In this document: in pieces, positions 24,058 to 36,950 of the stretch
Layout of the letters: each line of letters starts with the position of its first letter
Numbering within the stretch: position 1 is the stretch's first letter
Source: Trileptium ribeirensis
Taxonomy: Eukaryota; Nematoda; Enoplea; Enoplida; Thoracostomopsidae
Reading direction: 5' to 3'
NCBI GenBank assembly: GCA_030248225.1
Contig: JASANE010012139.1
Location: forward strand, 1-64,000
DNA: 64,000 nucleotides
Position numbers and translations under genes: made by a program
The notes under the pieces: generated by a model
Databases searched by the model: none
What the model saw: the letters and a program-made list of their open reading frames with translations, nothing else
Told to the model about the DNA's origin: nothing

Positions 24058-24596
24058 CAGCCCTTGCGGGTGCTGTGGCGTCCATCGGATGCCTCGCGCT
24101 CCCGTAAGTGTTGCGCCCGCGCTGGGGGTAGAGGGGGCTGAGTTCTGGACAGAAACGAAGAAAAATTGGGATCAAAATTGTGGAAAAAGGAATAAGAAAT
24201 GCCGGTGTTCTCGACTGGTTCCCCGTCCGCTGGGTACTGTTCTGCAACGCTCAGTGGACGTAGTTTAGATTCGTTTTGGAAATGTTCTTAGGGAATCGAC
24301 TCGTTTTGAGATGCTCGTAGGAAATCGGCTGTTGGTACCTACCCGTTTAGCCGGCGGGAGAGTTTGCAATTTTTCATCCTTTCAAGTTAGTAAAATTAGC
24401 GAATGCGTTGCGTTCGGGACTAACCTGGGTGCACTCTTCACACTGCGGACGCGTGGAAGAGGCCCACCCAGAGATCTTACTTTAAGCACTTGAGAAAGTT
24501 ATCTCGCGTAGGCCTAAGCACTAAAGGGCAGCCCTTGTGGGTGCTGCGGCGTCCAACGGATGCCCCGCGCTCCCACAAGTGCTGGGCCGCGCTTGG
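24058..24596. repeat. Two diverged copies of a GC-rich segment, 471 bp apart
   Basis: Copy 1 at 24058-24126 and copy 2 at 24529-24596 share CAGCCCTTG(C/T)GGGTGCTG, CGGATGCC(T/C)CGCGCTCCC and (G/A)CAAGTG-type words in the same order. A matching CGGACGCGTG word lies before each copy (about 23979 and 24441). This indicates a ~465-bp tandem duplication that has diverged. No convincing open frame crosses it. Confidence 0.7.
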
Positions 24597-25110
24597 TTGG
24601 TTAAGTCGAACAGACTCGAGCAAGAAAACAGTTGCATAGGAAAATTTCGGAGGTACGTCCGACAGAAAATTGTGAGATGGCCACTAAAGAACTTATAGTA
24701 GGGCACGTGTTTCAAATGAGGCGCTCAGTAAAGTTTAAGGCTTAAGAGGAAAACTGTGGAGGTATACGCATAGGCATGCTCTGTGTGTACTGGCCGAGTG
24801 AGTTAATTCTGTTTCATGGCAGCGGTTTTCATTTAGGCATAAAAGGACAATCGCGAAAAAAAAATTTGTGGTATGTCATATTGGGCAGGCGACTTGGTTT
24901 GAAGTTAGGTTAAACTGGTTCACCTCTGAGCACGCCTAAGAACGGTTAGAGACACAGCTGAGCACGAGTTCCCTATTGAGGATCACCAGAAATGTTGAAG
25001 TTAGGATAGTAAAATTTTGGGGCAGCGGGTTCCGCGTTTCTAAAAGAGCCCATCAGGAGCTCATCTGACATCCTTTCGTCGTCCGACCCTCCTAATATTA
25101 GGCTGTCTTA

Positions 25111-25396
25111 AGACGTATTCACAGGCCAATCTTTTTGCTCAAATATTGAGCTTAAAACTTGGGTTCAAAATTTGACTATTGCTTTTAACGGAAAATTGAG
25201 ATGTTTCAAAATTTTGTGATCAAATTTTGACCTCAAACTTTTCAGGTAATACATCTCGTCGATGAGAGACTAAATGAGCATCCTTGAAAAGTTTGAATAC
25301 TGTTCACACGTCCAAACTTACGAAAAATACAAAAAAAATGTGTTTTCAAATTTTCATCAAAATTTGAGCAAAAAGTTTGGTCGTGTGAACACGGCT
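25111..25396. mobile_element. MITE, family C, Harbinger-like (286 bp, TTA duplication)
   Basis: Terminal inverted repeats of about 40 bp: the left end AGACGTATTCACAGG..AA then CTTTTTGCTCAAAT pairs with the right end ATTTGAGCAAAAAG then TTTGGTCGTGTGAACACGGCT. The element is flanked by TTA at 25108-25110 and 25397-25399. A three-base TTA duplication is typical of PIF/Harbinger DNA transposons. The interior is AT-rich and non-coding. Superfamily assignment rests on the duplication and is inference. Confidence 0.8.
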
Positions 25397-26518
25397 TTAG
25401 TTTCGTAAAGATAGATCATCTTGTTACATTTTTTGCAAATCGGTAAAAGATTCGTAAACGGCTGTGAGTTCTATACAACTAGTGCCGCTCACTAACACGC
25501 AATATGATGCTAAGCACATTTCACATGGACAGTGTGGATATGGGCAAAGTATAGCAGCTCTGTGTGATAAGCTGGTTTGACCGCTAATAAACCATGTTGG
25601 GGTGTATATACCGTCGGTTGTGAAATTGAGTTAAATATCGCCCTTGTTCAAAACACAAAACTGATAGAGAATTTTGGTGTTGTCGATAGGCTGGATAAAT
25701 CATCATATATTGTGTGGGTTGCCTAATGTATTAACGTGGCTATACAATTGATATTGCATATTTCTTTAGAAACAAAGCACAACAATCAAAAATGTTCAGT
25801 TATATCTAAAAGCTATGTAGATTTGGATTTGTGTGATAGTAACGCTGAGAAAAGTTGTTTCGATTAGTTTCAACTTTCGACAGTGTGTGATCATTGGTTA
25901 GTCATCATTGAATAAATTTGGAAGATGTTTGACAACGAGTCAACTTTTTCGTTCTGGAACATAAGCATCTACAATCACCTAAAATCACAGTTAATGTGAA
26001 AACTAGTATATAGCACAATTACTATTTTTCACATTTAACATTTTAATTCTAAAAATGTTATTTGTCACAGAGTGCGTTCCAAAGCGATAGACTAATCGAG
26101 TTTGCCGTGCAGCGTGCGTTGTCACTTTATCTTTTTGCGAACGATTCAAAACGGAAAGCAAATCCCGAGTTAAAGATCATAATGCCTAGCTATGTAATAT
26201 AATCATAGAATATCAACTGCCACACAATCAACGTTAGGAAAGAATAGATACTCTCTGAAGCCACAAGCACACAGAACCTTCAGCTTGATCATAGACAAAT
26301 GTTGTAAAAGACACAACTAGTTGGCAGGGTCCGCTCCTGGTGGTTGTGGGGGTTGCTTTGTGAGATTTCATGGTTTTCAGACGTGTTGCTAAATTACCTA
26401 ACCTTACCACAATTAGAGTAGTACAGGATGTTTATGTTTGCTGTCTTGAGCAAGATGTCTCAAATTATATGGCGCCAGTAGCTCATCAATTGCAATCTAT
26501 TGAATAAACTAAATCTTC
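25397..26518. other. AT-rich, nothing recognised
   Basis: No open frame, inverted repeat or RNA gene of note seen. Confidence 0.4.
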
Positions 26519-26680
26519 TGCAGGGGCGTAGCCAGACTCTTCTCCACGGAGAGGCATTGAATGTGTTAGGGGGGGACAGTTTAAATCTAACGTTCTAACT
26601 TTACATATGTGTGATATTCGGGGGAAGGAGGCGGCAGAGTCCAGCGTGATCCTTCTTCTCCCGGGTTTTCTGCACAGTTT
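26519..26680. mobile_element. Possible hAT-type MITE end
   Basis: CAGGGGCGTAGCCAG at about 26521-26535 is a terminal motif common to animal hAT elements and their short derivatives. It is followed by a G-run (GTTAGGGGGGGACAG) as in such elements. I could not find an unambiguous matching right end; AGGAGGCGGCAGAGTCCAGC at about 26627-26646 is a weak candidate. Confidence 0.35.
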
Positions 26681-27475
26681 GTTTTTTATGACTGTCAGGT
26701 GTTCGCCAAACGTAGGATAGAAATACAAAAGCAATAGAGGTCGATGAAGACTATTAAAGGCAAAAAAGTTTTTAGCAGTAATGTATTATGTTCTATAAAG
26801 CTGACCGTAAATGCTTGCAATATTTATATTGGGTGCATGTATATCTACGGAACTCTGACTGTTTACGAAAGTTTGTAGATTCATATACTGCCTACGTATA
26901 TCTGACACGGCCATCAGATGCATTTTCAAATCATGTTTTTCTGCCTTGGCTGCAAAAAGTAAAATCGCGGCGGTCTGGACAAAAACAAACATTACAAAAC
27001 GAACCTGTAATAACTCAAATCAAGAAGCTTATTTTAACACTATAGTCCGGTAGCTGGCTGTCCTTTTTTCTATTGAGGCACGGTTTTCTGCATGCCTTTA
27101 CATGACATAGGTTGAGCCGTTACGACTTCTTTTATTGCTAAGGTTTAGAGCACAGCCATCAATCTCAAATCGTGACTAATTATACCGCAATCTAAAAGTA
27201 AATATACCTTATCCGCTATGCGTATTGCTGTTGTGTCAAAACTCAAAAGGATCGTTATGGTTAGTAAACAATAAAGTAAACTCGCAAGCGAGGGTAAAAC
27301 AGAGAAGCCGTGTTTTCAACAAATTCTTAATTTTGTGTAATCACTAGTAACATACTTTGTGTTTGATGTATATACTAGCCTAAAACGTCTGTAGCCCTGA
27401 ACCCTTTGAAAATCATAAAACCTCGTGGACCCTAAACCCATCAAAAATTGAAATCGCACGAAGTATTCGTGCTAG

Positions 27476-27870
27476 GCATTAGATAACCGTATTCTGGATG
27501 CCTAAAGACTATATAGACCATTTTTGATGCCCTGCACTCAATACGGAACCAAACTGTTGAACGATAGACTGTAATTTGAAATCGGGTTCACTGACACTAA
27601 ATCCTCTGAAGACATCTGGAAAGGTATTGATCACTCTTGCTGGAGTCCAGATAACCGAACGTTCGTATTCAGCGTAACGAAAAATATATATATAAACCAT
27701 TTTTGATGTCTTCTAAGCAATAAATAACCAAACGAAAATTCACTACATTTAGGAAATCGGGTGCGTCGGTCGTAAATATATAATATAGTCAAGTTGGCCT
27801 GTAAATAGCAAAACCATCGTATTCAGTGTGCTTGACAACCTCATAGATACTCGTTGTAAGGTAAGCACTC
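27476..27870. repeat. Degenerate tandem repeat, ~175-bp unit
   Basis: ACCATTTTTGATG recurs at 27517 and 27696. GATAACCG...CGTATTC.G, AAATCGGGT(T/G)C and related words recur in the same order around each, with a third weaker set near 27815-27870 (CCATCGTATTCAGTG). The copies are strongly diverged. There is no similarity to the 172-bp satellite at the left end. Confidence 0.5.
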
Positions 27871-28349
27871 GTGTAATGTTTACACTCAACAACACGCCGT
27901 AATAAGAAAAATCGATATTTCTGGCAAAGGGCCATATTCGGTCCATAGCGGTACAGGGAATGGTCGCACAAACTAGTCGTGGTCAAAGCTGTAGATTTCG
28001 ATGAGCTGATTCCGTATCGGTGTATCGGAAGATATGGACTGTGAAAGAATCTTACCCGTGTGGTTGAATGTGGAAAAGAACCCTTAAAAACCTGTTTTTT
28101 GCCATTTTGACCCCGAATATAGAGTAGGAGCTGCTCGCGTTCAACTAAAGAGAACATCATCATCACTTTTGTTGTCGTATAAAAAATTTATCGAAATCCA
28201 TCCATCCGAAGATGTGTCATGCGTCACATAAAAAGATTAAAAAGAGATTTCCTTGATTCCCCCTAGCGCCGTCAATGGAAACTCCGCGCACTTCGCTCGC
28301 TCCATTTCAGTTAATACATACATACTTATTTATTAATAATTACTAGTAA

Positions 28350-29870
<1,521 letters not shown>

Positions 29871-29989
29871 AATACAAGCCGTTCGTTTGTGAATATTGCG
29901 GCAAGGGATTTCATCAGAAAGGCAACTACAAAAATCATAAATTAACGCATAGCAACGAAAAAGCCTACAAATGCAACATTTGTAACAAG
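29871..29989 (+). CDS. FEZF: FEZF exon with finger 4 and half of finger 5
   Basis: Begins by completing a split Glu codon, giving H-L-E-Y-K-P-F across the junction. It encodes finger 4 ([22 protein letters not shown]), the linker SNEKAY and the CxxC half of finger 5 (KCNICNK). It ends at phase 0 before GTGAGT. The linker before finger 4 reads LEYKPF where most relatives have A-G-Y-K-P-F, a minor change. The zinc ligands (C, C, H, H) are intact. Finger 5 is split by the next intron right after KCNICNK. Confidence 0.96.
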
Positions 29990-30035
29990 GTGAGTCAAAA
30001 ACGGAGGCATCCATACAAATAGCATTGAGTGATCT

Positions 30036-30094
30036 ATCGACTCGATGGACTGAGCAAAGCATGTAGTTTGCTTTGCTCAGACCATCGAGTCGAT
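30036..30094. repeat. Near-perfect 26-bp hairpin in the FEZF intron
   Basis: Arms 30036-30061 (ATCGACTCGATGGACTGAGC then AAAGCA) and 30069-30094 pair over 26 bases with a single mismatch, around a 7-base loop (TGTAGTT). It starts 46 bases after the splice donor at 29989/29990. If transcribed with the FEZF pre-mRNA it would form a 59-nt stem-loop. It could be a tiny inverted-repeat element or a microRNA-like hairpin; no evidence decides. Confidence 0.8.
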
Positions 30095-30552
30095 ATGGTC
30101 GAATTTGTTTTCTTATAGTTTGGAACACTTAGCATTTGTAAAAAGTAAAAAGTAGCTAAATTGGAGATAAAGTGTAAATATTTTGCACCTTTTCGTGCAT
30201 TTCTCGTGGCACGCAAATGCAATTATGAGCTTCTCAAGATATGGTTTACTATCCATATATCGTTGAATAAGCAACGCTACTCTGTTTTAAATCACTGTCT
30301 AGCATAAACATTAAACCAGATGTTCCGCCAGATTCAAACACTGAACTACTACATGGTAGCGAAATTACTCCCACAGCATTATGTAATTTTCAACATCAAC
30401 TTTCAAATGCATTTTACTCTGAAAAATAGAAGTCAGGTCAATGATCGCTGTACAGATTTAGGGCAACAGAGTACAAGTGATTTTATTCGCGTACATGTGT
30501 GCTGTTTTGGTGTTATACGTACGCGTGTTATATGTGCGTACATGTAACTCAT

Positions 30553-31232
30553 GCAAAATAGGGGCAGAATTACTCGACCAGAAATGGGGATATGTTAACT
30601 CAGAAGTTATCGAGCAGTTTTTTGCTTATTTCAAACAACAATGGCTGGTTCGGCTTCCGACGTGGTACGAAGGAGCCGCGTTACATTACCCATCTACTAA
30701 CAACGGCGTGGAGTCAACCAACGCCAAGCTGAAAAAGCAAAACACGATGCACAAACGCATGTCTTTTGGCAGTTTTCTTACGGAAATGAGCAAATGTTTG
30801 CCGGAGTGGTTGGAGATGAGCGCCAAGGTGGACTTCGCAAAGCAGCCTGAGATCAGCGGTCACCCACTAATTGATTCTGCAAAGTCATATTTACAGACTA
30901 ACCCTTGTATGCGTAAAATGCACGATCACTTGTATATAGCGTCTGGCAGTAATCCTGCATTGGATATGGATGAATGGTTACAATTATTCTATACCGGCGA
31001 TTTTAAAGCATTTGCCACATTCCGATCATTTATTCATTCACATTATGCTGTCTTCAAACCTGAAAATTCGGATTTGTGGATTTGTTCCTGTTTTTCCGGG
31101 CTAAAGAACTACATCTGCAAGCATATACTGGGTGTCAAAGCACGATTTTTTGATCAACACCTACCGGATTCCATGAATAGGAAGCGAAAAGCCGGACGAC
31201 CGAAAAAACTTGGTGGAGCATTGGAGCACTGA
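30553..31232 (+). pseudogene. MULE-type transposase C-terminal fragment with SWIM zinc finger
   Basis: Open for more than 220 codons to TGA. The first recognisable part (VNSEVIEQFFAYFKQQWL, then NNGVESTNAKLKKQNTMHKRMSFGSFL) matches the region after the catalytic core in Mutator-like transposases. Near the C terminus WICSCFSGLKNYICKHILGVK carries a SWIM zinc finger (C-x-C ... C-x-H). The DDE catalytic domain that should lie upstream is absent, since the sequence before about 30553 does not align with it; the ATG at 30477 is therefore not meaningful. The ending RKRKAGRPKKLGGALEH is basic, with an AT-hook-like GRPKK. The long intact frame suggests a recent truncation or, less likely, domestication. 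It lies sense-oriented in a FEZF intron. Confidence 0.8.
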
Positions 31233-32600
31233 ATTAAGAATTGTTCGTCCTTTCTTGTTTATTTAACACAGCAGTTATTGTTTGTCTATGTTCTTTGTGT
31301 ACTAAGTAAACACAGGATAATTTCGGACAGTTAACACCAATTTTGGACAATTCATCTTTCTTTTCGGACAGTTAATACCATCCCGCTGTTTTGTCTATCT
31401 AGCCAATTTATCGTATCGTATTCAACAAAGTGCATAAACTTTATTATGTATAAGTATTCCCAACTACCGCACTAGTAGTGTTGGGTCTGGCAACACCTAA
31501 TTATGATGAATTTAAGCGCGAGTAAACTTAACTTGCGCCCATCGACTATGCTATTTTGTAATAGCCAATAGCGAAGCACAAATCGTTGTTACGAAACAAA
31601 TGCGGAAATTTCATCGGTTTTTCGATAGCTGAAAATTGGCAAAATCAGATACAAGCACCAAAAATTACACCTTGTGTTCGAACAGAATTTTGACGATTTT
31701 GAATTTGCAATGAAAACTGTTATCTAATGCCGATCAGGTTCTGATCTGTATTTGTTTGTGTTCGCGAGCAAACTTAACGTAATACTGACGTCACAAATCA
31801 ATCGCCCATGAGGCTTACGTTACAGTGTTTGCGAACAATTTCAACGAATCCAAATCCGGTAGATTTTCGTTCGCAAAAAATTCGGTAATTTTCGTTGAAT
31901 TTTCGCGCAAACACAAATTTGCCCGATTGCTATCACAGAGCTGTGTGTTAGCGAACAGTTTTGCACCGGATTACGTTTCCTAAAAATGTTCGGTAACAGA
32001 TTTTTAACCGAAATAGCAAAATACGGGGTGGGCGTGGGTAAAGCTTACTGTCCCATTAGTGACATGGAAAATTCACCATTTGTATGGTTGCTCAAAAGAT
32101 TTCAGTCGATAAAAAATAATGCACTTTCCATACTTGGATTTCTAGGTCTATATCTTAACTAATTTTTCCGAAAAACCTCTATTGTTGACCATAGATTTAG
32201 CATATCTTTAGCACTAGAAGTCAGGAATGAACATGGGACACCCAGTAGTGACCCACGACCCACGTTGATCCTCTTGGTCTGGACCCACGATATTTTACAG
32301 ACTCACCAACGATCCAAGGGAAAAAAGCAACCCACCAGTGATCCACCGGAACTATCAATGCTAGAGCTTGCGCCAAATTGATCCGCCGATTTCAAGGCCG
32401 CCAAAATGTGCCAGTTTGTTTATATCATTGTCGCGTAATGAAATTGTCGAACAGCACTCTAGCGCGAAAAATTATTTATCACTTTGTAAAGTCTTATTTT
32501 AAAGAATGTATCTTACATGTGTTGAACAATATTTTAGTGAATTATCTTTTACCGCTAGGTAGGCGACCCGTGACTTTTTCGGCAACATCATCAGCGATGT
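31233..32600. other. Intronic DNA with nested inverted repeats
   Basis: At 31828-31915 GTGTTTGCGAACAATTTCAA and a complementary end TTCGTTGAATTTTCGCGCAA face each other, giving a ~24-bp imperfect stem. Around it TCGCGAGCAAACTTAACGTAA (about 31750) and TTACGTTACAGTGTTTGCGA (about 31818) also face each other. This looks like a worn MITE. Nothing coding recognised. Confidence 0.45.
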
Positions 32601-32610
32601 GAGGCAAAGC

Positions 32611-33533
32611 ATAGCACCTTGGTATGAACCCTTAGAGCAGCTATTAAACAGACCGCTTCATGTGGGGTTTCGTTCTACCATGGTACCAGCGAACTCCAAC
32701 AGAAGACTGCAGCAGAAGAGGTCTCCGACAAATCACAGGGCGTATAGCGGACAGAGCACGTGGAGCTGATATGATCACGCCGGAAACATTCAAAGCCGGC
32801 GGCCTTTTCGCGTTAATAGCTTGCTTAGAGTTTTCCTCCATATCTAACGAGAGGAAGCAACATACATCGAGTGGCATGCATGTACTGTTCTGTCATTCCC
32901 GAGGAAAGGCGACTGTGCGGTTAGCAGCAATTACATAGGTATGCCGCTGTTGCCAATCGCTTTAAAAGCGCTAGATTCGGTTCATCACAGGATCAAGGCC
33001 CATCGGGAGACCTGGACCAGAGAGCACCAGGTCGGTTTTCACTCGAGTCTGGACTGCGTTAATCAGATTCTCAGTTTGAAAGTGATCGTTAAAACTCCGG
33101 AGACCAACGCTTGTTGCTTTCGAAACTGTGTTCGACTCTTTCGAAGGAATATCTATATTCAACATATGAAGACGATGTGCCCACAAATCTAGTCTAAATC
33201 TTGACCTTGTCAAATGTATAATCTTGTCAAATCGAAGTCCGACTCAACATGCTCCTCGGCTCGCGTCCATAACGTGGATTGGGATGCCATCTTGAAAAAT
33301 CGGAAGTTCGACGAGGTTCTATATTGTCACGGCTGCTGTTCAAGTACAGCTCAATTTGGTGATCTACCGCCTACTCTCAGACCACGGAGAAGGTTCGTGT
33401 ACTCGTCTACCGAAAAGGCATTTACGGATGTAACTTACACAGATGACATAGCAGTTTTGTTTGAAAGCACGAAGAACCTTCAGCACATGTCAGACACGAT
33501 TAGTGTAGTAGCAGCGAACTTCGCACTGCAATA
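32611..33533 (+). pseudogene. Degraded RTE-like reverse transcriptase remnant
   Basis: Pieces in several frames correspond in order to the complete LINE at 4186-7345: WYEPLEQLLNRP (compare RWAEHFEQLLNRP there) at about 32620, GADMITPETFKAGG at about 32760-32800, MPLLPIALKALDSVHHRIKAHRETWTREHQVGFHSSLDCVNQIL at 32941-33070 (compare GISLLSIAGKIL...REQQGGFRSGRGCTD), and DVTYTDDIAVLFES at about 33430-33470 (YADD mutated to YTDD). Many indels and stops; part of the palm is missing. It is a dead copy of the same broad LINE group, older than the left one, and in a FEZF intron. Confidence 0.8.
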
Positions 33534-33751
33534 AAAAATCCAAAACATAAAGCATAAAGTATAAATCGAAAACATAAATCTGTGGGTTGTACTTTTTTGT
33601 GTCAGCACATGAATAGAAAAAAGTTTATTACCCTAAACATCAACATTTTGATATTAATAACTTTATTGCTGAACATAATATCATTGTGGTTGAGTTAAGT
33701 GCAAAAGTGTTTCAAACTTTTCAGTTTATGGTTGGTGTTATGTGTAGATAT

Positions 33752-35686
33752 CAGAGGTGGCCTTCACCAGTGGCTCCGCCTCATGGGGGACGGGGGGACA
33801 TGTTTCCTTTTGAAATTTTGCTGGGAGACAGTCCCCTCCAACTTTCATCACGTAAAGAAAAGCAGCAAAATAACTATCCACGAACAACCATTGCACTCAT
33901 TTCCTCTTTTTCTTTTTCAGCTCAATAAACAATACTTTCAGTGTCCACGAGTAATATGGTGTATTGCTGTGTAGATCTGCAGCTGCAGTTGCTACCTACA
34001 CGTTATTTTTGACGGTTGTTTTTTTTGCTAAGCTTACATTTTTTGTGGAGTATTCATGCAATTAAATATAACGTTAACACTTTCACAATCAATATCATTT
34101 ATAAGGACGACAAATATTTTTTCGCTAATATTAAATGCTGTAGGGTACTAATTGCAACACGATACGTATGTGTTTGTGCGACTGCTTCCCGCTTGGTCAC
34201 ATAGTAGAGCACTAAACGAGCTCACTGTGTCAACTTAGTTCTTAAGGTCATCTCAGCGCCCGTGCTTTTCCGAAATGTACTGTTCAATGTTAATGAGCAA
34301 GGTGTATTTTTCGCAGCTTCCCAAACCTTTTGTGAGAAGTTCAGTGATATAGCGTAAAGCGACTCTGAAAAGCAACTGTTAGGTTCTACTAAACTGAGAC
34401 CGCTTTGCCCAACCAGTGAGACGGTTCGGTCGAAGGCTACGGAATCTTTCCTCAATCACTTACAGAGTTGTTGTTGATTCATTGGAAGAAACGGCTCACA
34501 CTGCTGCTGAAGATGTCAGCTGTCGCGCACAAGGGTTGGCTGCCTGCGTCGCAAAACAAGAAACTTATGTCATAGTCAAGCTCAGCCTTCTCGTTATTAA
34601 TTCTTTAACAATCCTCAATAAACAGCTTTGTTAAGCCCAAATAACGGTTTCAACAATGCGCCGAAGAGCAACGCAAACATATGAATTCCTGCAGACATTG
34701 ACTCACACATAAATACTGCCATCTGACTCACACATAAATACTGCCATCTCGGAAGCACAACAGTATGGCTTAACAGAAGTAACACTTCCCAGGAAACGGA
34801 AAGTTTTTCGCAGGATCTTGGGGAACGCTGACGACTACAACCTATCCATTGCACCAGACTACGTCAGTCAGCACTTTTTAATTGCTCTGGACAGCTCAAT
34901 TTTGCAATTATCGCAACGATTAGATCAAGCGGATCTACTTGCAGTATCTCAACTAGAAAGCCTTATGTTCCAAAAGAACACGAACGTTACTACCGATATG
35001 ATTGAACAGATTGGTGAATTTCCTGCGAATTTGAATGTAGAACGATTGAAAACGCAACTTAAAGTATTCAGCGACAAATATACGATGCCTAACTTGGCTG
35101 ATTTGGAAGCAGTTATACGGGACTAGCAAACGACACGCGCAAAACGTTTGATCAGGTGTGTCTATTATACAAATTTTTGGCAACTCTACCTGCTACGACA
35201 TGTACACCTGAAAGATCATTTAGTGCGCTCAGGCGGCTGAAAACGTGGTTTCGGGCAACAATGACTCAGAAAAGACTGAATAGCCTTGCTGTGCTGATGG
35301 TTCACAAAGAAAAAGATGTTGATTTTACTGAAGCTGCACAGCGGTTCATTTCAAAAGAAATGATAAAAGACTTGCACAATTACGAAATTTTAGTGAAAGC
35401 TAAATTTAGACACACAGTGGAAAAAGTTTGGATTACAAATGACTTTTATTGATTCAGTTGCGGAGATTGCAAGCATACTGAAATAAAGCAGTAAGCATCG
35501 GATTGCGGTCACAGTTTAGGCCTATCGGTCCCCAGTTGTAACTACTACAGTTTTGATCTTGCAAGAGGCACACATATAATGAATACATTTTTAAATTTTG
35601 TATGAAGCTTAATTTGGGAAGGTTATACATTTGAAAATTCCGTCCCCCCCCTACCACAGAACCGTGACAGAGAGCCTGGGCTTCAC
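33752..35686 (+). mobile_element. Degraded hAT transposon
   Basis: A hAT transposase remnant (34280-35452) lies between G-rich ends that resemble each other inverted. On the left CAGTGGCTCCGCCTCATGGG is followed by GGACGG and TTTTGAAATTTTG; on the right TTTGAAAATTCCGTCCCCCC is followed by CCTACCACAG. CAGTGGC-type starts followed by G-runs are common in hAT elements. The outermost bases no longer match well and no 8-bp target duplication is evident, so the limits are approximate. Confidence 0.55.
34280..35452 (+). pseudogene. hAT transposase remnant (ZMYM1-like) with C-terminal dimerisation domain
   Basis: Fragments in changing frames: a region near 34290-34440 (NEQGVFFAASQTFCEKFSDIA, then STKLRPLCPTSETVRS) resembling the middle of hAT/ZMYM1-like transposases. 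Next come 34440-34634 (TYRVVVDSLEETA...), 34818-35126 (APDYVSQHFLIALDSSILQLSQRL...), and 35156-35452, which holds the hallmark hAT dimerisation motif TPERSFSALRRLKTWFRATM then RLNSLAVLMVHKE. The N-terminal BED zinc finger and first catalytic residues are not seen. Stops and frameshifts show it is inactive. Confidence 0.82.
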
Positions 35687-36802
35687 AAATAAATTTGCTC
35701 AGATATGAATCATTCCAGGAACGCATATGCTCTGGCTTCTGTAAATTGCAAAAATTGCCTCCTGTTTTTTGGCGCCTTTGACAAAAACTGGTGCCAGTCG
35801 GCTCGTATTGTCCGTAAAAAATTTGCCTTCCCTTGCTGTATTGCCCAATAGCAAATTTTTTCTACTTCCTCCTGATAAATTACGCTCACTTAATATTTTT
35901 ACAAAATCGACTAAACTACGAAATAGATAAGAGTATAAGACAAGATTATCTTGAACCAAAGTTTTATATTTCACCTTTATCATTTATGGCTTTGTTTTTT
36001 TCTATTCAGCTCAACATTTTACTGTGCATCTATCGCTTCTGCGACAAGCGGATACTGTTAATTTCGTTCCTACTTCAGAGTTGATTTTGAAATATGATAC
36101 AAAAACATTTTCGGACCAAATTTAATCTCTGAATCTCTGTAAAATTAATGACCTAATTAATTGTTTTTAACGCCAGTATTTTTGTAACGAAGAGTACGAT
36201 TTGATTTAATGTGCAACTATGAATGATTATGCGTTAAATGAGCGTATTAGCTATCCTATGCTCGTACGCTGCCTTGTTCTTGTTACTCAAGTTATTATTT
36301 ACTCGGCCGAGCCCGAACTGGTCAAAATATAACTCGGACCACCCGGCCTGCGTTAGACTGGATGGGGTCTGATCTTAAAGCAGGATAAAATTTTATCTAC
36401 CACTGTGAATTGAGAAAACAATTGTCATAATCTGAAAGCAATGAAAAAATAGTTTTCCTAAAAAAACTGGTTGTGTTGAAATACCTCTTCGCTTTGCCGT
36501 ACCACATTTCTTTTAATTTGCTTTCATATGATGTTGTCAGCTTTATTTCAGAAGTCTGTTCAATAATTATTACACTAACATGAGACGATTGGCGAAGTGG
36601 TTGCGCGTTGCTATAAACAGAAATGCATTTGATAATCGTGCGAGCAGCCAACGGTGATTAACGCAGAAAGCATTTCGATTGCACATCAGGGAAAACATGA
36701 CTCCGAGTCACAAAAAACAATAGCGATGTCTTACTTCCATAAAAATCTGAACTGGTATCAAAAGTTTGCAGTGGCTCCAATCTGGTTATTTTTTACTTTT
36801 AG

Positions 36803-36950
36803 GCGTTTCATCAAATCTACAATTTAACATTCCACATGCACACGCATCAAGAAAAGAAACCGTATGTCTGTCGTGTTTGTCACAAAGGATTTTGCCGGAA
36901 TTTTGACTTAAAGAAACATTTTCGAAAGTTGCACGACAGTGAAGAATCAA
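36803..36950 (+). CDS. FEZF: FEZF exon with the end of finger 5 and finger 6
   Basis: Opens in phase 0 after a TTTTAG acceptor with [15 protein letters not shown] (second half of finger 5), linker QEKKPY, then finger 6 [23 protein letters not shown] followed by DSEES. FEZF1/2 end their finger array with almost the same residues. All zinc ligands are present. It ends with one base before GTAAGC (phase 1). This exon and the two before it contain no frameshift or stop, so the gene appears intact despite the transposon load of its intron. Confidence 0.96.

Larger units (their letters stand above)
29990..36802 (+). other. FEZF: FEZF intron (6.8 kb) filled with decayed transposons
   Basis: GTGAGT donor to TTTTAG acceptor, phase 0. 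In order it holds a near-perfect hairpin (30036-30094), a MULE/SWIM fragment, nested small inverted repeats (about 31500-31920), an RTE-like RT remnant and a hAT remnant, all coding pieces in the sense direction. Confidence 0.9.
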
